The translations under genes and the position numbers were made by a program. The notes under the pieces are model-generated. The model was not told the DNA's origin, searched no databases, and was given only the letters and a program-made list of their open reading frames with translations. Below, one piece after another: positions 20,802 through 29,664 of a stretch of DNA of 41,298 nucleotides (position 1 is its first letter; each line of letters begins with the position of its first letter). The stretch comes from an uncultured Opitutaceae bacterium (GTDB lineage: Bacteria > Verrucomicrobiota > Verrucomicrobiia > Opitutales > Opitutaceae), in assembly GCA_903891325.1 (NCBI GenBank), contig CAITEC010000108.1, forward strand, positions 1-41,298, given 5' to 3'.

Positions 20802-22148
20802 ATGCTGAGTTTTCCAATCGAGCTGCTGATCCTGGGCCTTTTAATGCTCGCCAACGGGCTCCTCGCCATGGCCGAGACGGCCGTGGTTTCCTCCCGGAAG
20901 GCGCGGCTTCGCGCGCTCGCCTCCACTGGCGACATCCGCGCGGGACGCGCGCTCGCGCTGGCCGAGCAGCCGGCGCGCTTCCTGTCGCTCGTCCAGTTCT
21001 GGCTGACACTTTCAGGGATGATCGCCGGGGTGATCGGCGGCGCCGAGCTGTCCGGGCAGCTCGCCGCCAGGATCGCCCGGGTCGCGGCCCTGGCGACCGT
21101 CGCCCGGCCGCTCGCCTTCGCCCTTGTGACGCTCGGCCTCTCGGCCTTCATGCTTCTTTTCGGGGAGCTGGTCCCCAAGCGGATCGGCCTGGCGCACCCC
21201 GAAAAGGTCGCGAGCCTCCTCGCCGGGTGGATGCGCGCGCTCGCCTGGCTGGCCGCACCCTTCCTTGCGGTCCTCGAGCTGGCAACGAACGCGATCACGC
21301 GGATTGTCAGGCTGCGGCTTCGCCCCGCGGCGGAAAGGGTGGGCGACGACGAGGTCCGGGCCCTCGTTGAGGAGGGCCTGCATGCGGGGGTGTTCCAGCG
21401 GGCGGAAAAGGAGATGGTCGAGGGAGTGCTGGCGCTCGACCACCTCCGCGTGACCGCCCTGATGACCCCCAGGCCGAAGATTGTCTTCCTCAACCTGGAC
21501 GACCCCGAGGAGGCGAACTGGCGGAAGATCGTCACCAGCGGACACTCGTATTTTCCCGTCTACCAGGGACACCGCGACCAGATCGTGGGCATGGTTTCGG
21601 TGAAGGCGCTCTGGGCCCATTCGGCGATCGGCCTTCCGACCTCGTTGAAGAACCTGCTCATCCGGCCGCTGCTTGTTTCCGAGACGATGACTGCGATCCA
21701 ACTGCTGGAGCAGTTCAAGAAAGTCGGCCGGCACACGGCCATAGTCACCGACGAATTTGGCGCGGTGCAGGGCCTCGTGACCCTCATCGACGTCCTGGAG
21801 GCCATTGTCGGCGACTTGCCGGAGCCCGGGCAGCGCGGCATGCCCGAGGCCAAGAAGCGCGAGGATGGAGCCTGGCTGGTCGACGCAACACTCCTGACCG
21901 GCGAGATGAAGACCCTCCTTGGACTCGACGCCGACCTTCCGCAGGAGCGCGAGGCGGAGTATCAGACCGTGGGAGGCTTTGTCGTCACCCAGTTCGGCCG
22001 GATCCCGGCCGTCGGCGACCGATTTGACTGCCTGGGCTGGCGCTTTGAGGTTGCGGAGATGGACCGTCGCCGGGTCGACAAGGTCGTCGTCTCAAGGATC
22101 CCGCCCGGCGGCGCCGGCTCGGAGATCAGTTCTTCTGGGACGCAATGA
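20802..22148 (+). CDS. CNNM/CBS-domain membrane protein (HlyC/CorC family)
   Basis: This 448-residue inner-membrane protein starts at ATG 20802. The CNNM transmembrane domain (about residues 1-180) has three to four helices, with NGLLAMAETAVVSSRKARL after the first and FGELVPKRIGLAHPE as hallmark. A cytosolic CBS pair follows: the MTPRPKIVFL region and SYFPVYQGHRDQIVGMVSVKAL, then TAIVTDEFGAVQGLVTLIDVLEAIVGDL. The C-terminal CorC/HlyC domain (YQTVGGFVVTQFGRIPAVGD) closes it. The family is linked to magnesium or cobalt export and often mis-annotated as hemolysin. Its 3' end overlaps the convergent peroxiredoxin gene by 23 bp. Confidence 0.92.
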   Translation: MLSFPIELLILGLLMLANGLLAMAETAVVSSRKARLRALASTGDIRAGRALALAEQPARFLSLVQFWLTLSGMIAGVIGGAELSGQLAARIARVAALATVARPLAFALVTLGLSAFMLLFGELVPKRIGLAHPEKVASLLAGWMRALAWLAAPFLAVLELATNAITRIVRLRLRPAAERVGDDEVRALVEEGLHAGVFQRAEKEMVEGVLALDHLRVTALMTPRPKIVFLNLDDPEEANWRKIVTSGHSYFPVYQGHRDQIVGMVSVKALWAHSAIGLPTSLKNLLIRPLLVSETMTAIQLLEQFKKVGRHTAIVTDEFGAVQGLVTLIDVLEAIVGDLPEPGQRGMPEAKKREDGAWLVDATLLTGEMKTLLGLDADLPQEREAEYQTVGGFVVTQFGRIPAVGDRFDCLGWRFEVAEMDRRRVDKVVVSRIPPGGAGSEISSSGTQ

Positions 22149-22650
22149 CCTCGAGGACGTCCGCAGCCTGCTGTGCGGTTGAGGCGTGGTAGTCGGCCCA
22201 GATGATCGCCCCGTTCCTGATCAGGTAGGCCTGGCGCTTGGCAAGGCCCACCATCGGGTAGTTGGGCACCCCGAACGCCTTGGACACCAACTGGTCGGGA
22301 TCGGCGATCAGGGTGAAGGGAAAGCTGTATTTTGCCTTGAAGGCCGCCTGGGCATCCACGTCGTCGTGGCTGACCCCGATGACTGCGAGCCCGTCCTTGG
22401 TGAGCTGGTCATAGGCGTCCCGGAGGGAGCATCCCTGCGCCGTGCACCCGGACGTGTCCGCCTTGGGGAAGAAATAGACGAGCGTATAGGTCTGTTTCTT
22501 GTAAAAATCCCCGAAATTGAGCTTGGCCCCGGTCTCGGTGATCCCGGTGACGTCGGGCGCCTTGTCCCCGACCTTGAGCGGATCGGCCTTGGCGGAGGAA
22601 AAGAGTGAAAAAGCCATGAGGGGAAGGAGGATTAGGTGGCGGTATTTCAT
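22126..22650 (-). CDS. Secreted peroxiredoxin (Bcp/AhpC-TSA type)
   Basis: This thiol peroxidase reduces hydroperoxides. The 174 residues from ATG 22650 begin with a signal peptide (MKYRHLILLPLMAFSLFSSA, cleavage near AKA), so it acts in the periplasm; cytoplasmic Bcp proteins lack this. The active site FFPKADTSGCTAQGCSLRD carries the peroxidatic cysteine and a second cysteine four residues later, as in Bcp. VIGVSHDDVDAQAAF and the FTLIADPDQLVSKAFGV block are typical. A longer reading from 22716 would bury the signal peptide and is less likely. It overlaps the convergent CNNM gene by 23 bp. Confidence 0.9.
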   Translation of the reverse strand: MKYRHLILLPLMAFSLFSSAKADPLKVGDKAPDVTGITETGAKLNFGDFYKKQTYTLVYFFPKADTSGCTAQGCSLRDAYDQLTKDGLAVIGVSHDDVDAQAAFKAKYSFPFTLIADPDQLVSKAFGVPNYPMVGLAKRQAYLIRNGAIIWADYHASTAQQAADVLEVIASQKN

Positions 22651-22733
22651 ACCGTGACACCCTAACCCCCCCTTTGGTTCGATGCAAGCCGCCCACTTTC
22701 CCAAAAACACCAGCATTTATCCGGATCCTATGT

Positions 22734-22887
22734 CAAAAACAGGCCCGATAAGCCCTCCGGAGCGGCACTAGCGGAGCTCATTGGCCGCCTCTTGCCGTCC
22801 CCCCATGAGGCGGGACGGCGGTGTGGCGGCCAGATTGGGCCTTGCGAAGCGACCGCCGCGAAGGGGGGCTTATCGAGCCTGTTTTTG
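22734..22887 (+). repeat. Structured palindrome-ended element, copy 2 (nested stems)
   Basis: Second copy of the element at 7533-7677, in the 376-bp gap between peroxiredoxin and the delta-60 gene. The arms are 22734-22755 and 22866-22887 (22 bp, one mismatch), unrelated to the arms of copy 1. The core from about 22756 matches copy 1 over about 90 nt with some ten differences. The nested stems are TGGCCGCC/GGCGGCCA and GCCGTCCC/GGGACGGC around loop CCCATGAGGC; both stem changes relative to copy 1 keep pairing. The right arm ends in GCCTGTTTTTG and could work as a terminator. The flanks 22651-22733 and 22888-23026 hold no recognised motif. Confidence 0.8.
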
Positions 22888-23026
22888 TCCCCGATTTCCG
22901 CCCTTTCGCCAGACATGAACTAAATCCTAATTTCGCTGGAACTTCCCCCCGTTTGGATTGAACTAATCCCCTCCCGATGCGCGGCATTGCAATTGCCGGC
23001 ATTCCTTGTCAGCTATTTCCCTCTTC

Positions 23027-26000
23027 ATGGCATATTTCTCGTTCTCACGGTATCCCCGGGCAGGCCTCCTGGCCGCCGGCCTGGCTCTTCTGGCGGCCTC
23101 TGGCCAGGCGCTCCTTGGGCAGGCGAACACGCCGGGCGGCAATGACGGGTTTGATCCGAACGTGAATGGCATCGTGAACGTCGTGGCCACCCAGCCGGAT
23201 GGCAAAGTCATCATCGGCGGCACTTTTACGCAACTGACACCCAATGGCAGCGCCGCCCAGATCAACCGGAACAACCTGGCGCGCCTGAACCCGGACGGCT
23301 CGGTCGACGGGTCCTTTTCGCCCCAGCCCAACGGCCTTGTTGACGCTATCGCAGTCATGCCCAACGGGCAGATCCTCATCGGCGGCACCTTTACCACCGT
23401 TTTGCCAAGCAACGGCGCCTCGTCCCCGGCAGTCACCCGCAACGGCCTCGCCCGGCTCAATGCCGACGGTACCCTGGATACGACCTTCAACCCCAATCCC
23501 CAGGGTCTTTACACCTCCCAGGTCAACGCGATCGCACTTCAGTCCAACGGGCAGATCGTCATCGGCGGCTACTTCACCTCATTGCGGCCCAATGGCACCG
23601 GAACCGCGGTTGCCGTCGGCCACCTGGCCCGCCTGAACTCGGACGGATCGGTCGACAGCACCTTCAATCCAAACACCAACGCCGAGGTTTCCACCCTCCT
23701 GGTCACGCCCAGCGGCCAGATCCTTGTCGGCGGGGGTTTCACGACGATCCAGCCGATTGGCTCGGCCTCCGCCATCGCCGCGCCCTTCCTGGCGAGGATC
23801 AATGCCGACGGCACGAATGACAGCACGCTCATCAATCCGAATCTGAACGGCGCGGTCCTTTCGATCGCCCTCCAGCCCGATGGGAACATCATCCTCGGGG
23901 GCAACTTCTCGACGATCCAGCCTCCCGGGGCGGGCGGCACGACAAACGTCGACTTTATCCTGCGGATGAGCCCCACGGGCACCCCTGATTCGACCTTTCT
24001 GACGAACTTGAGCGGGCCGGTCCAGAAGGTCCTCGTCCAGTCCGACGGAAGGATCCTTGCGGCCGGCCTTTTCACAACGATCACGAACGGGACGGCTGCC
24101 TATTTCTCGGTGGGCGATATCGCCCGGCTAAACCGGGACGGGACGCCTGACATGACGTTCAGCCCCAACGCCAACTACACGGTCAACTCGATGGCGCTGA
24201 TGTCGGACGGCCGGATTGTCATCGGCGGCGCGTTCAGCCAGCTCCAGCCCAACAACGAGACGGCTCCGGCAAACCGCAACTGCGTGGCCCGGCTCAATGC
24301 GGACGGCACGCTCGACCAGGATTTCAATCCCAACGCCTTCGGCGGTGTGGGCGTGCTCGCGGTCCAGACCAATGGCAAGATCCTGGTGGGCGGCAGCTTC
24401 AGCAGCATCAATGGCGTGACCCGGACCAATTTCGCCCGGATTAATGCGGACGGCACGCTCGACACGACCTTTGCGCCCGCGGTCAACGGCGCCGTCTACG
24501 CGGTCGCCCTCCAGTCCGACGGCAAGATCCTGATCGGCGGCGCTTTCTCCATGGTGAACAACACCCCGATCCAGGTACTGGCCCGGCTGAACACCGACGG
24601 CACCCTGGACACGGGCTTCAAGCCGAATCCCAACAATGGGAATATCTATGCCATCACGGTGCAGCCAAACGGGAAAATCATCGTTGGCGGCTCGTTCTTT
24701 GGCTTCGGGCCGGCAATCGGCCCGCCCTCGGCAACCACGACATCCATCTTCTACATGGGACGGATCAACACGGACGGCTCCATCGACACGACCTGGCAGC
24801 CCAATCCGACCGGCCCGGTCTATTCGATCGCCTACAATGCGTCGAACAACACGGTCATTTTCGGCGGCAGTTTCTCGTCCGTCGCGCCGATCGACTTCTC
24901 GGACTTCCAGGGCGGTTCCTATGCGGAGGTGAACTACATTAACCCCCACATCGCCCTGGTGGATGGCACCAGCGGCCTGTGCTACGCCAGTTTCCTGCCC
25001 AATCCCAACGGGACCGTCTACTCGATCGCGCTGGTGGCCGGCGGCCAAATCGTGATCGGCGGGAATTTCACCTCGCTGCAGCCGAACCCGACCTCCACGA
25101 CCCAGGTTATCAACGGAGTTGTAGTGACAACGACCACGCCGATCAGCTACCGGCCCTACATCGCCCGCATCAACTCCGACGGCACGCTTGACGCGACCTT
25201 CGCGCCGGCCGTCAACGGCCCCGTCCTGTCCGTGGCGTACAATTCCACGACAAAGAATGTCGTGATCGGCGGAACCTTCACGACCGCGAGCCAGGTCACC
25301 AACGCGACAAGCAACACGACCAGTCCGAGCGTCCCGCGCAACTATATCGCCCGCATCAAGACCGATGGCACCATCGACACCGCCTTCACCACCGGCCTCA
25401 ACGGCGTCGTCGACTCCGTCGTCTATGCATCCAGCACGGTCATCCTGGCGGGCGGCAGCTTTACCAGCGCGGTCCTGGCCAACGGGAGCACAGTCCCGGC
25501 CATTCACCTCATCGAGTTCAACGATGATCCGGGCGAGGTTTCGGATGACTCGATCAATTCGGCGCTCCTGTCGCCCTTCCAGGCCAGCGTGCCGATCACT
25601 TCGGTGGCGGTTGAGCCAAACGCGCGCATCGACGTGGGCGGCAACTTCATCAGCATTGCCGGCGTCTACGCGACGAACATCGCCCGCTTCAGCCCGGACG
25701 CGATCCAGGATGTGAGCTTCTACGCCAATGCCAACGGGCCGGTGAACTCGTTTGTGTGCCAGACGGACGGAACGTACTTCGCGGGCGGGGCGTTCACCTC
25801 GATCGGCCATCACCAGGCGAATTATTTCGCGCACCTTAACCCGGACAGCACGCTCGATACGACCTACAGCAATTTCCCTGACGGCCCCGTGAATGCCATC
25901 GCGGCGCAGACGAATGTCCCCGCCGTCATCGGCGGGGCCTTCGCGAATGTCGGCACGGTGGCCGTGGCGAACCTTGCGCGAATCATGACAAACGGGACCG

Positions 26001-28054
26001 TTGACGCGACCTTCACCCCGAATCCCAACGGCGCGGTGACCGTGGTGGTCACCCAGCCAAACGGGCAGTACCTGGTCGCCGGAGCCTTCACGTCGATCGC
26101 CGGAGGTTCGAGGAACTTCCTGGCCCGGCTCAACGCCAACGGCACGCTCGATGCCTCGTTCAATCCCAACCCCAACGCCGCGGTCGCCGTGATCCAGGTC
26201 CAGCCCGACGGGAAGATCCTGGTTGGCGGAAGCTTCACGACCATCGGCGGGGCGGGACGGGCCTACATCGCCCGCCTGAACGCTGACGGCTCCGTCGACT
26301 CGAATTTCAACCCGTCGGCGAACGCCGCGGTGAGCACGATCGTCCTTCAGGCCCCGGGAATCGGGGCGGCCACATCGCAGGGAAGCAACAGCGTCGACCG
26401 GATCCTGGTCGGCGGGTCCTTCACCAGCATGGGGGGCACCGCGATCAACTATCTTGCCCGGCTGAACTACGACGGAACCCTCGACGCCACCTTCAATCCC
26501 AACCCGAACGGCGCCGTGACCGCCCTTGCGATCCAGGCCGACGGCAAGCCGCTTGTGGCCGGTTCGTTCTCAATCATCGGCGGACTGCCCCGCAACGGCT
26601 TCGCCCGGCTGTCGAACCCCGCGGCCTCGCAGCAATCCCTGACCGTCAGTTCCGACCTGTCGACCCTCACCTTCTCGATGCAGGGCGGACCCGAGCTGGC
26701 GAATGTGACCTTTGAGGTTTCAACCGACGACCTGACATGGTCGACGATCGGGTTTGGCACGCGCGTCGGCCTGGCGAACACTTGGCAACTCGGCAACGTC
26801 GGCGTCCTTCCGGCGAACACGAACTTCTACGTCATCGCCCTCGGGCAGTCGTTCACGTCCAACGGGTCCACGACGAGCATCTTCGGAGGCGTGCAGCAGT
26901 TCTACGTCAACCCGACGTCCGACATCGGCAGCGCGGCGACGGCGAGCGCCGTTGTCGGCCAGCCGTTCTCCTACCAGATAGCGGCGACGAATTCGCCCAC
27001 GACCTACACCGCCGCCAACCTGCCGGCGGGATTGACCTTCAATGCGGCGACGGGGGTCATTTCCGGGGTGCCTGTCAGCCCGGGGAGCACCACGGTCACG
27101 CTGACCGCGACCACGGCCGCCGGCACGACGACCGGGAGCCTGACAATAACCGCGATATCGAGCGGGGCCGGGGGAAGCCCGGTGGCGCCGCTTTCCCGCC
27201 TGATCAACCTGTCAACGCAATCGTTGGTAACCCCGACGAGCCCGCTGGTCGCCGGATTTGCCGTGGCGGGCGCCGCGCCCAAGACCGTGCTCATCCGGGC
27301 GGTCGGCCCGGGCCTGACCACCTATTTTGGACAGGCCGGCTCCCTCTCCAATCCCAAGCTTGGCCTCTATAACAGTTCCCAGCAGCTGATCCTGAGCAAC
27401 GGCGCGTGGAGCGGGGCTGCGGCGATGATGCAGATCTTTGCGAAATTCGGCGCCTTTCCGCTGGTCGTCGGAAGCGCGGATGGGGCGGCTGTCACCAGCC
27501 TTTCCCCGGGCAATTATACCGCCCAGGTCACCTCCCAGCTCACAAGCGGGACCGGCTCGAGCGGAAACGTCCTCGCGGAGATCTATGATGCGGATGAATT
27601 CACCGCCAACCTGCCGCAACGGATTGTGAACCTGTCGGGCCGCGGCTACGTGGACGCCACCCACATTGTCACCGGGGGATTCGCCATAACCGGCACCCAG
27701 ACGATGACCGTGCTCTTGCGGGCGGTCGGGCCCGGGCTGAACAGCACGTTCGGCATTCCCGCGGCCAGCGTGGCCTCGCTTCCGACCCTCCAGCTGGTCA
27801 ACGGTTCGAATGTCCTGCTTGAGGCGAACACGGGCTGGGGCAACCCTGTCACGAGCAACGGATCATACCCCGCGGCGAGCGCCGCCACGATTGCAGCGGA
27901 CAGCGCGATTGTCGGAGCATTTCCGCTGGTTTCAGGCAGCGCCGATTCGGCAATTGTTGTTACGCTTCCCCCCGGCAACTACACCGCGCAGGTCAAGGGC
28001 AACGGCGGCGTGGGCACGGTCCTCTTCGAGATTTACGAAATCTCGTCGCCCTGA
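23027..28054 (+). CDS. Giant secreted delta-60 repeat protein with Ig-like and paired C-terminal domains
   Basis: This 1675-residue exported protein starts at ATG 23027 with a signal peptide (MAYFSFSRYPRAGLLAAGLA to about residue 35, GQALLGQA). About 20 delta-60 repeats follow, each of the form Q-x-DGKI(L/V)-(I/V)GG-x-F, then ARLN-x-DG(T/S)-(L/V)D-x-x-FNPNPNG. Spacing is about 55-65 residues; a few units are longer or degenerate. These predict a beta-propeller- or solenoid-like extracellular body. Near residue 1290-1370 is a He_PIG Ig-like domain (LPAGLTFNAATGVISGVPV). Two related C-terminal domains of about 140 residues carry VLIRAVGPGL and VLLRAVGPGL and end near PGNYTAQV. Delta-60 proteins are usually surface-associated; the ligand is unknown. 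Confidence 0.9.
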   Translation: MAYFSFSRYPRAGLLAAGLALLAASGQALLGQANTPGGNDGFDPNVNGIVNVVATQPDGKVIIGGTFTQLTPNGSAAQINRNNLARLNPDGSVDGSFSPQPNGLVDAIAVMPNGQILIGGTFTTVLPSNGASSPAVTRNGLARLNADGTLDTTFNPNPQGLYTSQVNAIALQSNGQIVIGGYFTSLRPNGTGTAVAVGHLARLNSDGSVDSTFNPNTNAEVSTLLVTPSGQILVGGGFTTIQPIGSASAIAAPFLARINADGTNDSTLINPNLNGAVLSIALQPDGNIILGGNFSTIQPPGAGGTTNVDFILRMSPTGTPDSTFLTNLSGPVQKVLVQSDGRILAAGLFTTITNGTAAYFSVGDIARLNRDGTPDMTFSPNANYTVNSMALMSDGRIVIGGAFSQLQPNNETAPANRNCVARLNADGTLDQDFNPNAFGGVGVLAVQTNGKILVGGSFSSINGVTRTNFARINADGTLDTTFAPAVNGAVYAVALQSDGKILIGGAFSMVNNTPIQVLARLNTDGTLDTGFKPNPNNGNIYAITVQPNGKIIVGGSFFGFGPAIGPPSATTTSIFYMGRINTDGSIDTTWQPNPTGPVYSIAYNASNNTVIFGGSFSSVAPIDFSDFQGGSYAEVNYINPHIALVDGTSGLCYASFLPNPNGTVYSIALVAGGQIVIGGNFTSLQPNPTSTTQVINGVVVTTTTPISYRPYIARINSDGTLDATFAPAVNGPVLSVAYNSTTKNVVIGGTFTTASQVTNATSNTTSPSVPRNYIARIKTDGTIDTAFTTGLNGVVDSVVYASSTVILAGGSFTSAVLANGSTVPAIHLIEFNDDPGEVSDDSINSALLSPFQASVPITSVAVEPNARIDVGGNFISIAGVYATNIARFSPDAIQDVSFYANANGPVNSFVCQTDGTYFAGGAFTSIGHHQANYFAHLNPDSTLDTTYSNFPDGPVNAIAAQTNVPAVIGGAFANVGTVAVANLARIMTNGTVDATFTPNPNGAVTVVVTQPNGQYLVAGAFTSIAGGSRNFLARLNANGTLDASFNPNPNAAVAVIQVQPDGKILVGGSFTTIGGAGRAYIARLNADGSVDSNFNPSANAAVSTIVLQAPGIGAATSQGSNSVDRILVGGSFTSMGGTAINYLARLNYDGTLDATFNPNPNGAVTALAIQADGKPLVAGSFSIIGGLPRNGFARLSNPAASQQSLTVSSDLSTLTFSMQGGPELANVTFEVSTDDLTWSTIGFGTRVGLANTWQLGNVGVLPANTNFYVIALGQSFTSNGSTTSIFGGVQQFYVNPTSDIGSAATASAVVGQPFSYQIAATNSPTTYTAANLPAGLTFNAATGVISGVPVSPGSTTVTLTATTAAGTTTGSLTITAISSGAGGSPVAPLSRLINLSTQSLVTPTSPLVAGFAVAGAAPKTVLIRAVGPGLTTYFGQAGSLSNPKLGLYNSSQQLILSNGAWSGAAAMMQIFAKFGAFPLVVGSADGAAVTSLSPGNYTAQVTSQLTSGTGSSGNVLAEIYDADEFTANLPQRIVNLSGRGYVDATHIVTGGFAITGTQTMTVLLRAVGPGLNSTFGIPAASVASLPTLQLVNGSNVLLEANTGWGNPVTSNGSYPAASAATIAADSAIVGAFPLVSGSADSAIVVTLPPGNYTAQVKGNGGVGTVLFEIYEISSP

Positions 28055-28067
28055 CCCCGGGGAGCCG

Positions 28068-29615
28068 TCACCACGAGTCGCTCCGAAACGGCGAGGCTGG
28101 AAGCCCCGCCCCATTGTACAGGTTCGCATCGGGCGCGTTGCGCCAGGCGTAGCGGACGGCCACGGGTTCGGGCACCTCGGGCGCCTGGACGCGAAGGGTG
28201 TCCCCGGCAATCGCGGCGGAGGCCGGGTGAAATATCCGGTCTGCGCCGGCAATCTCAAAGGACTGCAGCGGCCGGTCGCCGGCCGTGAGACCGGTCCCAG
28301 CAAAGCGGAACCTCACCCGCAGGGCGCGCCCCTCCCGCGTGGCACTTGCGAAAACGGGGCCGGAGTAGTCGACAGGGGTCCCGTAGACCAGCGCCTTCGC
28401 TATCAGGGCGAGCCTGCGTCCGACTTCCTGCTTGTTGGTCGGATGGATGTCCTTGGGGTCGCCGACGTCGATGGTCACCGCCTGGCCGGTCGCCGGCAGG
28501 CTCAGGGCCTGCCCCTGCGCCTCGCGGAGGTACGCCCAGGTCTCCTGGGTAGGATCGTCGGGACGACCGTAGTTGGCGAGCTGGACCCAGAAGAATGGGA
28601 AGTCCCCCTGACCGAACTTCTCGCGCCACGACGTGATCATGGCCGCGAAGAGACGGTGGTATTCGTTCGCGCGCCGGGCGTTCGACTCGCCCTGGTACCA
28701 GATGGCTCCCCGGATCGAGTAGGGGATCAGCGGCTGGATCATCCCATTGTAGAGCCCGGAGGGCGTGTCGGGCGAGCCCGGGCCCACCGGCAGGTTGGGC
28801 CGCGGATTGGCAACGAGAAATGCCGCGAGCCGCGCGGGACCGGCGGCAGCCGCTGCGGCCCGGGCCTTGTCCCAGGCCGGGCGAGCCAGCTTGTAGGCGG
28901 CCAGCTTCTCCGGGTAGTCCGCGAGGGCCTGGCGCCAGCGCTGCCCGACGACTGCGAACGCCGGGTCGGACTGAAGCGTGTCGGCGCTCATCCATGACTC
29001 AATCTGCGTCCCTCCCCAGGAGCTGTTGATCAGGCCGACGGGAACCTGCAGCTTCCGGGAGATCTCGCGCCCAAAAAAGTACCCTACCGCGGTGAATTGG
29101 CCCACCGTAGCCGGCGAGCAGACGGCCCAGGAGCCGGACGCCGCGTCCATGGGAACTCCCGATACGTCGTGCGCGACCTTGAAGTGGCGAATCAGGGGAT
29201 GTTTCGCCGCGGCCACCTCCTGGTCGGAGTTCATGAGGCGCAGGTTGGTCCCGTGGACGAGGAATTCCATGTTGGACTGCCCGGAGCAGATCCAGACCTC
29301 GCCAATCAGGATGTCGTGAAGCGCAATCGTGTTCCGGCCGGCAACGACCAGGTCGGCGCCCTGTGAAGCCGCCGGGAGCGGGGACAGCTGCACGGCCCAC
29401 CGGCCGTCCCGGTCGGTCTTTGTCGAGACATCCTGCCCGTGGAACGAAACAGTCACATTCTCACCCGGGCTCGCATGCCCCCACACGGGGATTACCCTGT
29501 CGCGCTGGAGGACCGCGTGGTCGGTAAAGAGGGGGGCCAGGGTGACATCGGCCCTCAGGGCTCCGCCGAAAATGACGGCACAAAAAATTGCCAGGACGGA
29601 ACGGGGGTGGTTCAT
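28068..29615 (-). CDS. Secreted sialate O-acetylesterase
   Basis: This 515-residue SGNH-type esterase removes O-acetyl groups from sialic acids or related glycans. A signal peptide (MNHPRSVLAIFCAVIFGGAL, cleavage near RAD) precedes an Ig-like domain (LAPLFTDHAVLQRDRVIPVWG). The catalytic serine motif is ICSGQSNMEF, the oxyanion blocks are SSWGGTQIESWMS and WYQGESNA, and the Asp-x-x-His pair is in GDPKDIHPTNKQEVG. The C-terminal beta domain is complete. It converges on the delta-60 gene with a 13-bp gap. The substrate is inferred from the family; many such enzymes act on plant or host polysaccharides. Confidence 0.9.
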   Translation of the reverse strand: MNHPRSVLAIFCAVIFGGALRADVTLAPLFTDHAVLQRDRVIPVWGHASPGENVTVSFHGQDVSTKTDRDGRWAVQLSPLPAASQGADLVVAGRNTIALHDILIGEVWICSGQSNMEFLVHGTNLRLMNSDQEVAAAKHPLIRHFKVAHDVSGVPMDAASGSWAVCSPATVGQFTAVGYFFGREISRKLQVPVGLINSSWGGTQIESWMSADTLQSDPAFAVVGQRWRQALADYPEKLAAYKLARPAWDKARAAAAAAGPARLAAFLVANPRPNLPVGPGSPDTPSGLYNGMIQPLIPYSIRGAIWYQGESNARRANEYHRLFAAMITSWREKFGQGDFPFFWVQLANYGRPDDPTQETWAYLREAQGQALSLPATGQAVTIDVGDPKDIHPTNKQEVGRRLALIAKALVYGTPVDYSGPVFASATREGRALRVRFRFAGTGLTAGDRPLQSFEIAGADRIFHPASAAIAGDTLRVQAPEVPEPVAVRYAWRNAPDANLYNGAGLPASPFRSDSW

Positions 29616-29664
29616 CCGGCGACACTACGGGGCCGGTTTATGTCCAAACAACCGAAATTTTGCG

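Noticed and set aside
24128-25834. 568-residue open frame on the minus strand within the delta-60 gene
   Set aside because: It is an antisense shadow of repetitive GC-rich coding sequence with an amino acid composition dominated by Arg, Gly, Asp and Val.
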